Positions 26,034-35,032 of a stretch of DNA of 64,000 nucleotides are shown in pieces. Position 1 is the stretch's first letter, and each line of letters starts with the position of its first letter. The position numbers and the translations under genes are program-made. Under the pieces are notes generated by a model. The model saw only the letters and a list, made by a program, of their open reading frames with translations. It searched no databases and was not told the DNA's origin. The stretch lies in NCBI RefSeq assembly GCF_010668395.1, contig NZ_WUEY01000010.1, positions 1-64,000 on the forward strand, in the 5' to 3' direction. This stretch comes from Martinezella lusitana (lineage in GTDB: Bacteria; Pseudomonadota; Alphaproteobacteria; Rhizobiales; Rhizobiaceae).

Positions 26034-27230
26034 TCAGTTTCCTACGGTTGCTGACGTGGGGCTGACGGTCATACCCGCCCTTATCTTCTGGATGCCGGAG
26101 ACGATGATGGTCTCGCCGGCGGCAAGGCCGGATGGCGTTGCCCAGTCGGTGCCGACGCGCTGGCCGAGCGTCACGCGCCGGATGACGGCCCGATTTCCCT
26201 CGTCGAGCACGAAGACGAAGGCACCGTCCTGATCCTGCTGCACGGCGGCGGCCGGCACCACCGGCAATTGCCGCGGTTCGCCGGCCGCGACGGTCACCTG
26301 CACGTATTGGCCGGAAACAAGCTGCAGATGCGGATTGGGGAAATCGGCGAAGACGGCGATCGTCCCGGTGCTGGGATCAATCGTGTTATCGATGAAGGCG
26401 ATCTTGCCGGGCGATTGGTAGTCCGTACCGTCCGAAAGTTTCAGCTTCGGCTGGAATTCCGCCGCACTGCCGCCAAAGCCCTGGTCGTTCGGTTTCACCA
26501 TGTCGATGACCTTGAGGTAGTCCCGGTCGGCGATGGAGAAGGCAACCCGGATCGGGTCGCTCTGGACCACGGTCGCAAGCGTACCGCTCGACGAGGAGAC
26601 GAGGTTGCCGGCGGTTATCTGCAGCTTGCCGACCCGTCCGGAGATCGGGCTGACCACTTGCGTATAGCCGAGGTTAAGTTGCGCCGTCTTTACCTGGGCG
26701 TCTGCCTGCGCGATCGCGGCCTTGGCCTGCTCGACCTGAGCGGCGTCGCTGTCGCGCGTCGCGGTCGCATCGTCGACCGCGGATTGCGCTACGGCATGCT
26801 GCGTCAGCAGCTCCGTCTGCCTTTTCAGGTTTATGTCGGCATGGTTCAGATTGACTTGCGAGTTCGTCTCGTTGGCCCTTGCGCTTTGGAGCTGGGCCTG
26901 TGCGCTGGCGAGCGCCGCCTCATAGGGCGCCTTCTCGATCTCCAGGACCGTGCTGCCCGCCTTGATGAAGCTGCCCTCGGCGAAGTTGACGGATTCGAGC
27001 ACGCCTTCGACACGGGCAACGAGGTTGACCTGCTGGATCGGTACGACCGTGCCCACATACTGGCCTTGCTGCTCGACGGGCGCAAGCTTGACGGGAGCAG
27101 TCCCGACCGTTGGCGGAGGGCCGCCGGGAGGAGTCTGTGCTCTCGCGCTATCGTGGGCGGCACCTGCGAGAAGCAGCGCCAGGGTCAGCGACAACATCGC
27201 AAAGTCCCTGCCAAGCCTACCCAACATCAT
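26034..27230 (-). CDS. RND efflux periplasmic adaptor subunit (AcrA/MexA type)
   Basis: A membrane-fusion protein of about 398 residues. A signal sequence (MLSLTLALLLAGAAHDSARAQ) is followed by the lipoyl half-motif VEGVLESVNFAEGSFIKAGS. Next comes an Ala/Gln-rich alpha-helical hairpin (about residues 110-180), then the second lipoyl strand and the beta-barrel with GKIAFIDNTIDPSTGTI. No lipobox cysteine is visible. The start is uncertain: ATG 27230 gives a basic residue pair and a good signal peptide. Longer readings overlap the LuxR gene. It links the RND pump to an outer-membrane channel. Confidence 0.93.
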   Translation of the reverse strand: MMLGRLGRDFAMLSLTLALLLAGAAHDSARAQTPPGGPPPTVGTAPVKLAPVEQQGQYVGTVVPIQQVNLVARVEGVLESVNFAEGSFIKAGSTVLEIEKAPYEAALASAQAQLQSARANETNSQVNLNHADINLKRQTELLTQHAVAQSAVDDATATRDSDAAQVEQAKAAIAQADAQVKTAQLNLGYTQVVSPISGRVGKLQITAGNLVSSSSGTLATVVQSDPIRVAFSIADRDYLKVIDMVKPNDQGFGGSAAEFQPKLKLSDGTDYQSPGKIAFIDNTIDPSTGTIAVFADFPNPHLQLVSGQYVQVTVAAGEPRQLPVVPAAAVQQDQDGAFVFVLDEGNRAVIRRVTLGQRVGTDWATPSGLAAGETIIVSGIQKIRAGMTVSPTSATVGN

Positions 27231-27464
27231 CGAAGGAGATGCACCCGGCATAGGCCGAGGCCCTGCCTTCGGACAGCGCTGCCGCGCCGCCGGTATCTCG
27301 GAATCTGAACGCAATCTCTGGGTTGGTTGCTGCCCCAGCGTGACTTTCAAGGATCGTGCAAGTCTGATACCGTAGCGCATCCGAAATCTTCCGTGTCTTG
27401 GAGACCGATATGCTGGCTGTCTAGGGCTAAGCCGGATGTCGTGCATCCCCAGAACTGGTGAGAA

Positions 27465-28640
27465 ATGCCGCATCGCGACACAGCCAATTTGATCGGCGAG
27501 CTGTACGAGGCAGCCACAGGCATGCACGACTGGCTTACAGTGAGCAGAAGTCTGTGTGACCTCCTCGAGGCGGAAGGCGCATCGCTCAGCGTCGCGCTGG
27601 GAAACGCCACGCCGCACAATCTGCTCCGGCCCGACGATGCCAGCGAAACGGCCTATGTCAACTTTTATCGCAAGATCGATCCCATCCGTGCAGCCGCCGC
27701 CCGGCTTCTGCTCCCCCAGGCGCAGCAGGGGATTCGCACGGAGAGGGAACTGGTGCCGGAAGCAGACTATCTTCGCAGCGAATTCTATCAGGATTTCGCG
27801 CGTCACGCCAATCAGCGCTATATGATGGTGGCAGCGGTCGGCGACTTCGACAACACCATGCTCGCCTTTTTCCGCGGTGATCGGCGATCTCCCTTTTCGG
27901 GGCCTGATCGGGATCTCGTCACCGGGTTCATCCCCCATCTGCGCCGCGCGCTGCAATTGCGGCGTCGGCTGATGGTTGACGGTGTCGGCGCCGACGCCGG
28001 TCTGGCGGCACTGGAACGCTCACGATCCGGCCACGTCATCGTCGATCCGGGAATGCGTATTCTCTTTGCCAACGAAGTGAGTGTCCGGATCGCCGAAAGC
28101 CCGTCCTCCGGCCTGTTGATCAGGCGCTGGGGGCCGCGACCGGACCCTGGATCGACAATCCTGGCTGCCCGTCATCGCAAGGACAATATTGCTCTCAAGG
28201 AGTTCGTGGCCAACGTTGCGAAGGGCGGCGCTGGGGGCGCCCTTCGTCTGCACAGCGGCGAGGAGGCGAACGACAATTCCGCATCCTCCATTGCCGCCAT
28301 TGTCTCGCCTGTGCCTGCGCGCCTTGCGTCCCAGCGTACGGCGTCCGCGATGTCGGGCATTGCAGCCCGTCAGGCGATGATCATGTTGCATGACCTTGCC
28401 AAGCCCATCGCACCGCCGGCTGCTCTGTTCCGCGATCTCTTCGGCCTCAGCGCGGCCGAAGCCGCCGTCGCGGTTGCCTTGCTCGGCGGTAAGACGGCCG
28501 AGGACGTTGCCCATATGCGCCAGGTATCGCTTGATACGATCCGCAGCCAGATTCGCACCGTGCTGAACAAGTCCGAAGCAACCAACCTGCGCGACCTGGA
28601 ACGCATCGGCGCGATGCTGGGCTCGATGGCGGGTTCTTAG
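27465..28640 (+). CDS. LuxR-type helix-turn-helix regulator
   Basis: A 391-residue protein with a C-terminal LuxR-type DNA-binding domain (FGLSAAEAAVAVALLGGKTA then VSLDTIRSQIRTVLNKSEA). The N-terminal ~300 residues have no clear autoinducer or receiver signature and resemble the uncharacterised sensor regions of many rhizobial LuxR proteins. It is divergent from the efflux adaptor with about 234 bases between the start codons, so it may control the pump. Confidence 0.87.
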   Translation: MPHRDTANLIGELYEAATGMHDWLTVSRSLCDLLEAEGASLSVALGNATPHNLLRPDDASETAYVNFYRKIDPIRAAAARLLLPQAQQGIRTERELVPEADYLRSEFYQDFARHANQRYMMVAAVGDFDNTMLAFFRGDRRSPFSGPDRDLVTGFIPHLRRALQLRRRLMVDGVGADAGLAALERSRSGHVIVDPGMRILFANEVSVRIAESPSSGLLIRRWGPRPDPGSTILAARHRKDNIALKEFVANVAKGGAGGALRLHSGEEANDNSASSIAAIVSPVPARLASQRTASAMSGIAARQAMIMLHDLAKPIAPPAALFRDLFGLSAAEAAVAVALLGGKTAEDVAHMRQVSLDTIRSQIRTVLNKSEATNLRDLERIGAMLGSMAGS

Positions 28641-28784
28641 AAGAGAGGCCGGGCCAGCGGTGTGGTGCGGTAAACCGTTGGGCAAACGTTCGGGCGACCG
28701 CATGGGTGCACAGGACACCCAGGGCGCGAATGCGGGCATAGGCGTGGGCAAGCCGCCGGATCGGTCAATCATCTGCCGTCTTGC

Positions 28785-29096
28785 TCATTGTTTCGTCTCG
28801 CATGTCGTTGCCTTGCCATCGTGCCTGAAGCTCGCCTGCCTGCCCTTGATCCAGAATTCGATCTTGCCGTCGGCATACCTGCCGCCATCGGCCGAGAGCA
28901 CTTGAGGCAGATCGATCCGCTTGCCGGATGCGGCAAGCGACAGCTCGACTGATCCCGGCTTCGTCGCGGGCGTATGGAATATCGCGGTCATCCGCGTCCC
29001 GTCCGCGCAGGTATAGTCGGCGGTCACATCGGCTGCACAGGCCATGGAAACCAATGCCGGCAGCATGGTGGCAGACAGCAAAATCCGTGTCAGCAT
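28785..29096 (-). CDS. MliC family protein (membrane-bound lysozyme inhibitor-like)
   Basis: A protein of about 103 residues with a signal peptide (LLSATMLPALVSMACAA) and a small beta-barrel domain matching MliC: DYTCADGTRMTAIFH near the start, then SADGGRYADGKIEFWIKGRQASF and a final cysteine. MliC proteins inhibit c-type lysozymes from the periplasm. The ATG at 29096 gives the natural signal peptide; the longer open frame to 29285 adds an unlikely leader. A cysteine follows Met-Ala at the cleavage region (S-M-A-C), so lipid attachment is possible. Confidence 0.8.
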   Translation of the reverse strand: MLTRILLSATMLPALVSMACAADVTADYTCADGTRMTAIFHTPATKPGSVELSLAASGKRIDLPQVLSADGGRYADGKIEFWIKGRQASFRHDGKATTCETKQ

Positions 29097-29253
29097 CTTT
29101 CGTCCCGTCCGCTCCATCCGTGGCATCACATCGAATCCATGCCACGAGCCTGGTATCGGCGCATCATCAGTTGTGGGGATGTCTGCGCCTCTCTTTGTTG
29201 CTTTCTTGATATCGGCCTGCAACGCAACCATAACGCCCGGAAGGTGAAGCATC

Positions 29254-29811
29254 ATGTTAGCTGATCTGATCAAAGCCGCCATCATATTTGTGATGTCGAA
29301 CTACTCGCTGAGTTTCTTCTTACTCGGATTGATCGTCTCAGTTGCGGCGATTGTACGATCTGGAACCTCAATTGACCGGCCTCTCGTCGTGGAAAAGCTC
29401 CTCGCCTGGTACGTATTCTTCAGCATCGGTATCGACAATTTCTACAACTTTGTCATGCATGTGTTCTTCGGCGAGATGTCCGCGGGTTTCATCGGCTGGG
29501 CCGACAGTCCGTTCCAGTTCGAGGTCGGAACTGCGAGCCTTGGTTACGCCGCTGTCGGGCTGCTCGCAGCTTTCAGGAGCTATGATCTGCGCCTCGCGGC
29601 CGTGCTTGGTCCGAGCATCTTCACGCTGGGGGCGGCAGCCGGTCACATCAATCAGATGATTACCGCGCATGACTTCGCGCCGGGCAATGCCGGCATCATC
29701 TTCTGGACGGATATTTTCATCCCCGTCTTCGGATTTGCGCTGTTGTGGTTGCAGCGTCGTCATTTCGGTTCGAGCACGATATCGGCGCCAATCTCGATCA
29801 GGTCGGTATAG
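29254..29811 (+). CDS. DUF6790 family membrane protein
   Basis: A 185-residue protein with five or six hydrophobic segments. The segment FIGWADSPFQFEVGTASLGY between segments is characteristic of the DUF6790 group as I recall it. The segment AAGHINQMI follows. No function is established. It is divergent from the MliC-like gene, and a second membrane-protein gene follows about 155 bases later. Confidence 0.75.
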   Translation: MLADLIKAAIIFVMSNYSLSFFLLGLIVSVAAIVRSGTSIDRPLVVEKLLAWYVFFSIGIDNFYNFVMHVFFGEMSAGFIGWADSPFQFEVGTASLGYAAVGLLAAFRSYDLRLAAVLGPSIFTLGAAAGHINQMITAHDFAPGNAGIIFWTDIFIPVFGFALLWLQRRHFGSSTISAPISIRSV

Positions 29812-29966
29812 AGGCCGGTCCGACTTGCGCTCTTCGCATATGATCCGGTCAACACGGCGAGCGACTTCGTTCGACTTGACGCAGCGCATATCGACGCCGA
29901 GCCGATATCCGCCAACAAGCGTTGCTATTGCCCGATCCGCGCTGCCGAGGGCAGAAGGAGAAAATA

Positions 29967-30557
29967 ATGGGAACTCTGCTGGCCTTCGCGCCGTTCATAG
30001 CGTTCGCGCTCGTCGACCGTCTGGTCGGTGCGACTGAAGGATTGATCGTGGGCGCCATCGTGTCGGCGGCTCTATTGCTGCGCGATTGGGCGGTGCTCGG
30101 CCGAAGCCCGAAAATTCTCGAGATCGGTACCACGATCCTATTTGGCGCGCTTGCCCTCTACGCGGTTTTCGGAGGGTCGAGCTGGTCTATCGTGGGCGTT
30201 CGGCTCTGCGTCGATCTTGGCTTGCTCCTTATTGTTCTGATTTCCATGGCGCTACGGCGGCCGTTCACACTGCAATATGCGCGCGAGCAGGTGTCGGCGG
30301 AGCTATGGAGCAGTCCGCAATTCATGCGGACGAACTATGTGATTACAGCCGCCTGGGCGCTGGCCTTTTTCGTTCTGGTGGCCGCCGATATCGTTCTGCT
30401 CTATGTGCCGGCCCTGCCGCCGCGGATCGGCATCATCTCGACGATCGTTGCGTTGATTGCCGCCGTCAAGTTCACCGCATGGTATCCGGAGCGACGAGGC
30501 CCGGCTGAACCGACGAGTGAATCGCGGCCGGCTACGCCGGAAACACCGGAAAGGTGA
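29967..30557 (+). CDS. Hypothetical membrane protein
   Basis: A protein of about 196 residues with at least five transmembrane segments (LLAFAPFIAFALVDRL, LIVGAIVSAALLL, TILFGALALYAVF, LCVDLGLLLIVLISM and two more) and a Pro/Glu-rich cytoplasmic tail. The ATG at 29967 is chosen because AGAAGGAG lies just before it; the frame is open back to 29922. I do not recognise the family with confidence; the pattern is like intracellular-septation or DUF-type inner-membrane proteins. Confidence 0.75.
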   Translation: MGTLLAFAPFIAFALVDRLVGATEGLIVGAIVSAALLLRDWAVLGRSPKILEIGTTILFGALALYAVFGGSSWSIVGVRLCVDLGLLLIVLISMALRRPFTLQYAREQVSAELWSSPQFMRTNYVITAAWALAFFVLVAADIVLLYVPALPPRIGIISTIVALIAAVKFTAWYPERRGPAEPTSESRPATPETPER

Positions 30558-30795
30558 AGTCACATGACTGGACGAAGGATCAGCTAAGGACATGCGCGAG
30601 CACAAGGATTAGCGGCTGCAAGCAGCGACTGTCGAAGTTCGGCCGTTCTGCTGATTGAGGTGCGGCTTGGCCGAGGACGCGCGCCACAACCACAAAGCTC
30701 GTTCAAGCGCATCCCGTGATCGATTGTGTGGCTGCCGGAAGCGGCGAAGCCCATGATATTGCGGACGCCGGGCGGTCGGACATGTGGCTTGGGGG

Positions 30796-31677
30796 TCAGC
30801 GTTTCATTGCAAAATCTATGGGAACGATGACGAAGGGAACGACCCCGGGAGGCGGCTTCGGAACGGGAGAGGCTCGATGCAGGAGATCGAGCACCTCCTC
30901 GTCGAGGGCCGGCACGTTCGAGGACTGCGCAAGCTCCGCATTCGTCACGGTGCCGTCAGGCTCCACGTAGAAGCGCACGAGAACCTTTCCTTCCTGCCGA
31001 CGTGACAATGCCGAGAAGGGATAGCGTTTCCTGCGTTCGAGATGGGCGGTAAGTTGCATCTGCCAACGCTCCTGAGCCTTCAAATCGCTGACGACCCCAC
31101 GCGTGACTTCTTCGCCTATCGTTGCCTCCATCCGGCCGGGCGCTTTCAGTGTGTCACCCATGTCGACATCGGGAAGCGGATCATCGGCCAGCCCTTTGGC
31201 AACCGCGATCTTCGTCTTGTCGGGTGCCTTCTTTTCCGACTTGCGCAGCTCGGGCTTCGGCTTGCGGACCGGGACTGGGATTTTCTTCAGCTGCGGGGTG
31301 TCGTCAGGCGGAATGAAGGTCTCGGCCCTGGCCTCCTCGATCGGCTTCTGCTCGTTCGGCTCAAGTGCGGCATCATGGTCGGCTTGCGACTGAGGGTCGC
31401 CTCTCTGGACCTCCTGACGCTTTTCCTTTTTGATTATCGGATCGGGGACGAATTCCACCATGATCGCCATCGGTTGCGGCTGTGGAGGCGGAGGATCGGG
31501 CGGCAGCTCTGTCATGATCGCGGCGATGCAGGTGGCGGCATGGGCGAGCAGCGAGAGGCAAATGCCGGCTACGATCCCGGAAATCGAGCGACGGGAATGC
31601 GCCGCCGCCCCGGAAATTCGTGAGGTCTCGTCGACGGTCGCAAGGCAGATCGGGTCGAATTGAATCTCGTGCCGCAT
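30796..31677 (-). CDS. Energy transducer TonB family protein
   Basis: A 293-residue protein with one N-terminal transmembrane helix (ISGIVAGICLSLLAHAATCI, residues about 33-52). A Pro/Lys/Glu-rich periplasmic spacer (PPDPPPPQPQP, KPKPELRKSEKK) follows, then a C-terminal TonB domain (RRQEGKVLVRFYVEPDGTV ... LDEEVLDLLHRASPVPKPPPG). TonB couples the inner-membrane proton motive force to outer-membrane receptors. No exbB/exbD or receptor gene is adjacent, so it is an accessory TonB. Start ATG at 31677. Confidence 0.9.
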   Translation of the reverse strand: MRHEIQFDPICLATVDETSRISGAAAHSRRSISGIVAGICLSLLAHAATCIAAIMTELPPDPPPPQPQPMAIMVEFVPDPIIKKEKRQEVQRGDPQSQADHDAALEPNEQKPIEEARAETFIPPDDTPQLKKIPVPVRKPKPELRKSEKKAPDKTKIAVAKGLADDPLPDVDMGDTLKAPGRMEATIGEEVTRGVVSDLKAQERWQMQLTAHLERRKRYPFSALSRRQEGKVLVRFYVEPDGTVTNAELAQSSNVPALDEEVLDLLHRASPVPKPPPGVVPFVIVPIDFAMKR

Positions 31678-31799
31678 TCGATCTTTCGGTCAGAACGCAG
31701 ACGAACGGCGGTCTCGCCGCTCTCGCGACCGGTTATTCCGGAATTGATCGAGTTCGAAACACACCCCGTTTTTCCTTCGGCAAGCCATCGTCCTTCTAA

Positions 31800-31822
31800 A
31801 TCTTGACATTATTTCTCAAGAT
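31800..31822. promoter_or_regulatory. Inverted repeat overlapping a -35-like element
   Basis: ATCTTGA (31800-31806) and TCAAGAT (31816-31822) are perfect 7-bp arms around a 9-base centre. They overlap TTGACA at 31803-31808. The site lies upstream of the flavin monooxygenase gene and between it and the divergent TonB gene. No regulator gene is adjacent, so a trans-acting repressor is implied. Confidence 0.45.
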
Positions 31823-31988
31823 AAGAAAGGGATATGTTGACGATCGTCGGCAAAGGCGCTGAAAAGCGGTGGGGCGGAAACTTGTTTCAGTGGATCTTCA
31901 ATCATTCGACCGAGAAGGAAGGTGCGATGCCACAGGCCAGATGGATAGCCGCAGTCGCCACGGCGCGCATGTTCGCGGCGACGCGAGC

Positions 31989-33278
31989 ATGAGCGCGGAG
32001 GTCTCTGACAGCGCAGCCGACGCGACAGGCAGGGAGCCTTCCTCCGATAGGGTGCTCGAAACCGGCTGCGCTATCGTTGGCGCCGGCCCGGCTGGATTGA
32101 TGCTCGGCCTGTTGCTGGCGCGCGCCGGCGTCGAGGTCACGGTGCTGGAGAAGCATGCGGACTTCCTGCGGGATTTTCGCGGCGATACGATCCATCCCTC
32201 GACGCTGGAAGTGCTGCATGAGATCGGCTTGCTCGATGAATTCCTGCAGCTGCCGCACACCCGGGCGCCGCGCCTGCACGCCGAGATCGGCGGCAGAGAC
32301 GTCACGATCGCCGATTTCTCGCGGCTTCCGACCAGATGCCGCTTCATCGCCTTCATGCCGCAATGGGACTTTCTCGACTTTCTGGCGCGGGAAGCGGGAA
32401 AGCTGGCGAATTTTCACCTGATGATGGGGACCGAAGTCACGGATCTTCTCCCCGCTGACCAAAGCGGGGCGGCTCTGCGGGCAAGAGGGCCCGATGGTTC
32501 GCTTGTTATTCGTGCGCGGCTTATCGTCGGCGCCGACGGCCGCAACTCGATCGTGCGGGACAAGGCCGGGCTGCAGGTGGAAAGCTTCGGCAGCCCGAGC
32601 GATGTCCTCTGGATGAAGCTCTCTCATCTTCCCGACGACCCGCCCTACACGATGGGCCATGGCGGCCCCCGGCAGGGCTTCGTGATGGTCGACCGCGGCG
32701 ATTACTGGCAATGCGGCTACGTCGTGCGCAAGGGCACGTTCGCGGACGTCAAGGAGAGAGGGCTTGACGACTTCAGGAAGGTGGTCGCGGCCGCATCGCC
32801 ATTGCCGCCGGAGCGGATGGACGAGGTCCGTTCATGGGACGACGTGCATCTCCTCAGCATCCGCATCGATCGTCTGAAGCGCTGGTGGAAACCGGGCGTC
32901 CTTTGCATCGGCGACGCAGCCCACGCCATGTCGCCAATTGGCGGCGTCGGTGTCAATCTGGCAATTCAGGACGCCGTCGCCGCAGCAAACATCCTCGCCG
33001 GGCCGTTGCGGAATGACGCGGTTCTCGATCGGCATCTGCGGGCGGTCGAACGGCGTCGGATCTTCCCGACGAAAGCGACGCAGAAGATCCAGGTGATGAT
33101 GCGTCGGAGACGCCGGAGCGCCGACACGAAAGATCCGGGGCGCTCTGGTCCGCCGGCTTTCATGCGCTTCATCGCCCGGTGGCCTGTATTGGCGCACCTT
33201 ACCGGGCGTCTCGTGGGCGTCGGCTTCAAATCAGAGCATGTTGCGCACGCCATGCGCTCCATCCATATCAGGAAGTAG
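31989..33278 (+). CDS. FAD-dependent monooxygenase (UbiH/PheA-like)
   Basis: A 429-residue class A flavin monooxygenase. The N-terminal FAD motif is CAIVGAGPAGLMLGLLLARAG, followed by an Arg-containing region FRGDTIHPSTLEVL. The DG motif is IVGADGRNSIVRDKAG and the GD motif is LCIGDAAHAMSPIGGVGVNLAIQD. The ATG at 31989 is a better start than the open frame back to 31869, which adds a non-conserved leader. Such enzymes hydroxylate aromatic compounds with NAD(P)H and oxygen. It stands alone behind the inverted repeat at 31800-31822; the substrate is unknown. Confidence 0.9.
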   Translation: MSAEVSDSAADATGREPSSDRVLETGCAIVGAGPAGLMLGLLLARAGVEVTVLEKHADFLRDFRGDTIHPSTLEVLHEIGLLDEFLQLPHTRAPRLHAEIGGRDVTIADFSRLPTRCRFIAFMPQWDFLDFLAREAGKLANFHLMMGTEVTDLLPADQSGAALRARGPDGSLVIRARLIVGADGRNSIVRDKAGLQVESFGSPSDVLWMKLSHLPDDPPYTMGHGGPRQGFVMVDRGDYWQCGYVVRKGTFADVKERGLDDFRKVVAAASPLPPERMDEVRSWDDVHLLSIRIDRLKRWWKPGVLCIGDAAHAMSPIGGVGVNLAIQDAVAAANILAGPLRNDAVLDRHLRAVERRRIFPTKATQKIQVMMRRRRRSADTKDPGRSGPPAFMRFIARWPVLAHLTGRLVGVGFKSEHVAHAMRSIHIRK

Positions 33279-33417
33279 CGCGGGAAGCCGCATTGGCAAA
33301 CCACATGCGACGGCGCCGGGCCGACGATGATAGTAGATGGCTGCCTCGACCGGATCTGCGTGCCATATGTTTGAGTGGGGACGAAATCCAATCACCATGA
33401 CTGAAGCGCGAGGTCTC

Positions 33418-33615
33418 TCACGCCTGGTCAGCAAACACCTTGGCGCGTCGTAGCTGTACGAAGCCTGTCTGGCCTGCCTCAAGCGTCCTTTCCGGTTCGA
33501 CATCGAACTCAAGGTGCTCGTTGCCGCTGGTCGTCGCCAGGACGCGCCGTCCGTCGGGGCGGTCGATGTCCACCGGCTCGAAACCGAATTCATCCGCCGC
33601 GTCGATTGTATTCAG
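33418..33615 (-). pseudogene. Possible remnant of a protein C-terminus overlapping the ROK gene end
   Basis: On the minus strand a frame of about 66 codons, open from CTG at 33615 to TGA at 33418, reads DEFGFEPVDIDRPDGRRV and later EAGQTGFVQLRRAKVFADQA. It has strongly GC-biased third positions, like the genes around it. It has no ATG or ribosome site and its first bases overlap the 3' end of the ROK gene. This looks like the C-terminal piece of a larger protein joined here by deletion. The parent family is not recognised; a transporter-ATPase C-terminal domain is one guess. Confidence 0.35.
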
Positions 33616-34843
33616 AACCGATCATGAGAGGCTTCTTGTCCAAGCCTTTCTTCATCAACACACCCGTATCCGGTCCGAACATCGAGTAGATCGGCAGGAG
33701 GCTCGCTCCGAGCGCCGAACCGCGTGCTCCAAGGAGCCCCGCACTGATCACCGGCGGGATGAGTCCGGGCGGCAGCATCTCGGCAAAGCAGTGCCGGACG
33801 CGTTCCACCGTGTCCTCGAGCAGAGGGTGCGGCAGCAACCCGTCGATAACGACGGCTTCCAAATCGACCACGGCGATGCTGCCGATGATCGCCTGCGCCA
33901 GCGCGTCAGCGCAATCGTCCTGCCACTCCGACACTAGGCCTTGTGCAGCTTGTGGCATGGGGTCAAGGTCCCGAACCCGTGTAATTTGAAAGCCGTTCGT
34001 TCTCAAATGATGGACGAGCGTATAGATAGACGCGCGATGAAGCAGCACTTCAAATTTCCCCGCTGGTTTCGGAACCGAATTCAGCCTTGAGTGCGTCACC
34101 GGGAAGGGGCCATAGGCGGCGGTATTGCCGTTCGGCCCCGTCTGCAGCGTGCCGTCGAGGACCAGACCGCCGCCGACGAAGGTGCTGAGGGAAATGTGCA
34201 GGAAGTCGGAATACTGCTTACCCAAACCATAGACGAGTTCGGCAACCGCCGCCGCGGACGCATCGTTCTCGATCATAACGGGAAGATCGTGGCCTTCGGC
34301 AAAGTATGATTTCAGGTCGAAGGTGCGCCATTCCATCTGCACGTCCGACGGAAACCCCAGCTCCGCGTCCCAACCACCGATGAAGTAGGGTGCCGAGATC
34401 CCAATGCCGACAAGCCGCTTCTGCTGCTCTCTGCCAAGTTTGCTTCTGAAGCGCGCCACCGAAGCATCTCCGAACTCGCATATGCTGATCGGGCTGGGGT
34501 GATCATATTCCTGGGTCTCGAAGGCGACGGTCTCGCCGGCGAAGTCAATCAGAATGGCATCCATCGCCCGGCGGCCAATATGAAGACCGATCGAATATGC
34601 CCCATCTTTCGCAAGGCCGTACATCGCGGAAGGTTGGCCCTTGCCGCCAAAGCGCTTGCCGTTTTCGATAAGGTAGCCGCCGGCAACAAGGGCGTCGACG
34701 ATCGTTGCGACGGCCGGAGGGGTCAGGTGGGCGAACCTGGCGATTTCTGCCTTGGATGTCTCGCCGAAGCGGCGAACGGCGTCCAGAACCACCCGTTCGT
34801 TATAGTAGCGCAACTGCATTGAATTGCTGCCTTTGCCCGCCAT
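33590..34843 (-). CDS. ROK family transcriptional regulator
   Basis: A 417-residue ROK repressor with an N-terminal winged helix (TSKAEIARFAHLTPPAVATIV then GGYLIENGKRFGGKGQP). A sugar-kinase-like domain follows, with GIGISAPYFIGG, the IENDASAAAVAELVYGLG phosphate-region motif and ISLSTFVGGGLVLDG. The usual ROK zinc-site cysteines are not obvious. The ATG at 34843 is the natural start; a much longer open frame upstream is an antisense artefact of the ABC gene. It is divergent from the fused ABC transporter gene and probably represses that operon. Confidence 0.92.
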   Translation of the reverse strand: MAGKGSNSMQLRYYNERVVLDAVRRFGETSKAEIARFAHLTPPAVATIVDALVAGGYLIENGKRFGGKGQPSAMYGLAKDGAYSIGLHIGRRAMDAILIDFAGETVAFETQEYDHPSPISICEFGDASVARFRSKLGREQQKRLVGIGISAPYFIGGWDAELGFPSDVQMEWRTFDLKSYFAEGHDLPVMIENDASAAAVAELVYGLGKQYSDFLHISLSTFVGGGLVLDGTLQTGPNGNTAAYGPFPVTHSRLNSVPKPAGKFEVLLHRASIYTLVHHLRTNGFQITRVRDLDPMPQAAQGLVSEWQDDCADALAQAIIGSIAVVDLEAVVIDGLLPHPLLEDTVERVRHCFAEMLPPGLIPPVISAGLLGARGSALGASLLPIYSMFGPDTGVLMKKGLDKKPLMIGSEYNRRGG

Positions 34844-34961
34844 GCCGTCGGCCCCCAGTTCTGAATAATCAATGTTCCACGCTGTTTTACGCACTGCCCG
34901 CTGCTTGTCAAAAGAGCTTACGGCCGGCCTTGACGGATCGCAAGATAAATTATAGTAAACT

Positions 34962-34974
34962 GCTTTAATAAAGC
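34962..34974. promoter_or_regulatory. Candidate ROK operator
   Basis: GCTTTA-A-TAAAGC is a perfect 13-bp palindrome in the AT-rich divergent region between the ROK gene and the fused ABC transporter gene. A TTGACG (34930-34935) and TATAGT (34951-34956) lie just before it and may form a weak promoter toward the ABC operon. Confidence 0.45.
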
Positions 34975-35032
34975 TGCCCAAGGGAGTCGGCGGCTCGGAA
35001 TGCGACAGGGTGAGGATCCCAAATGACATCTC

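Noticed and set aside
27251..27956. Long N-terminal extension of the efflux adaptor gene
   Set aside because: It is antisense to the LuxR gene; the signal peptide begins near 27230.
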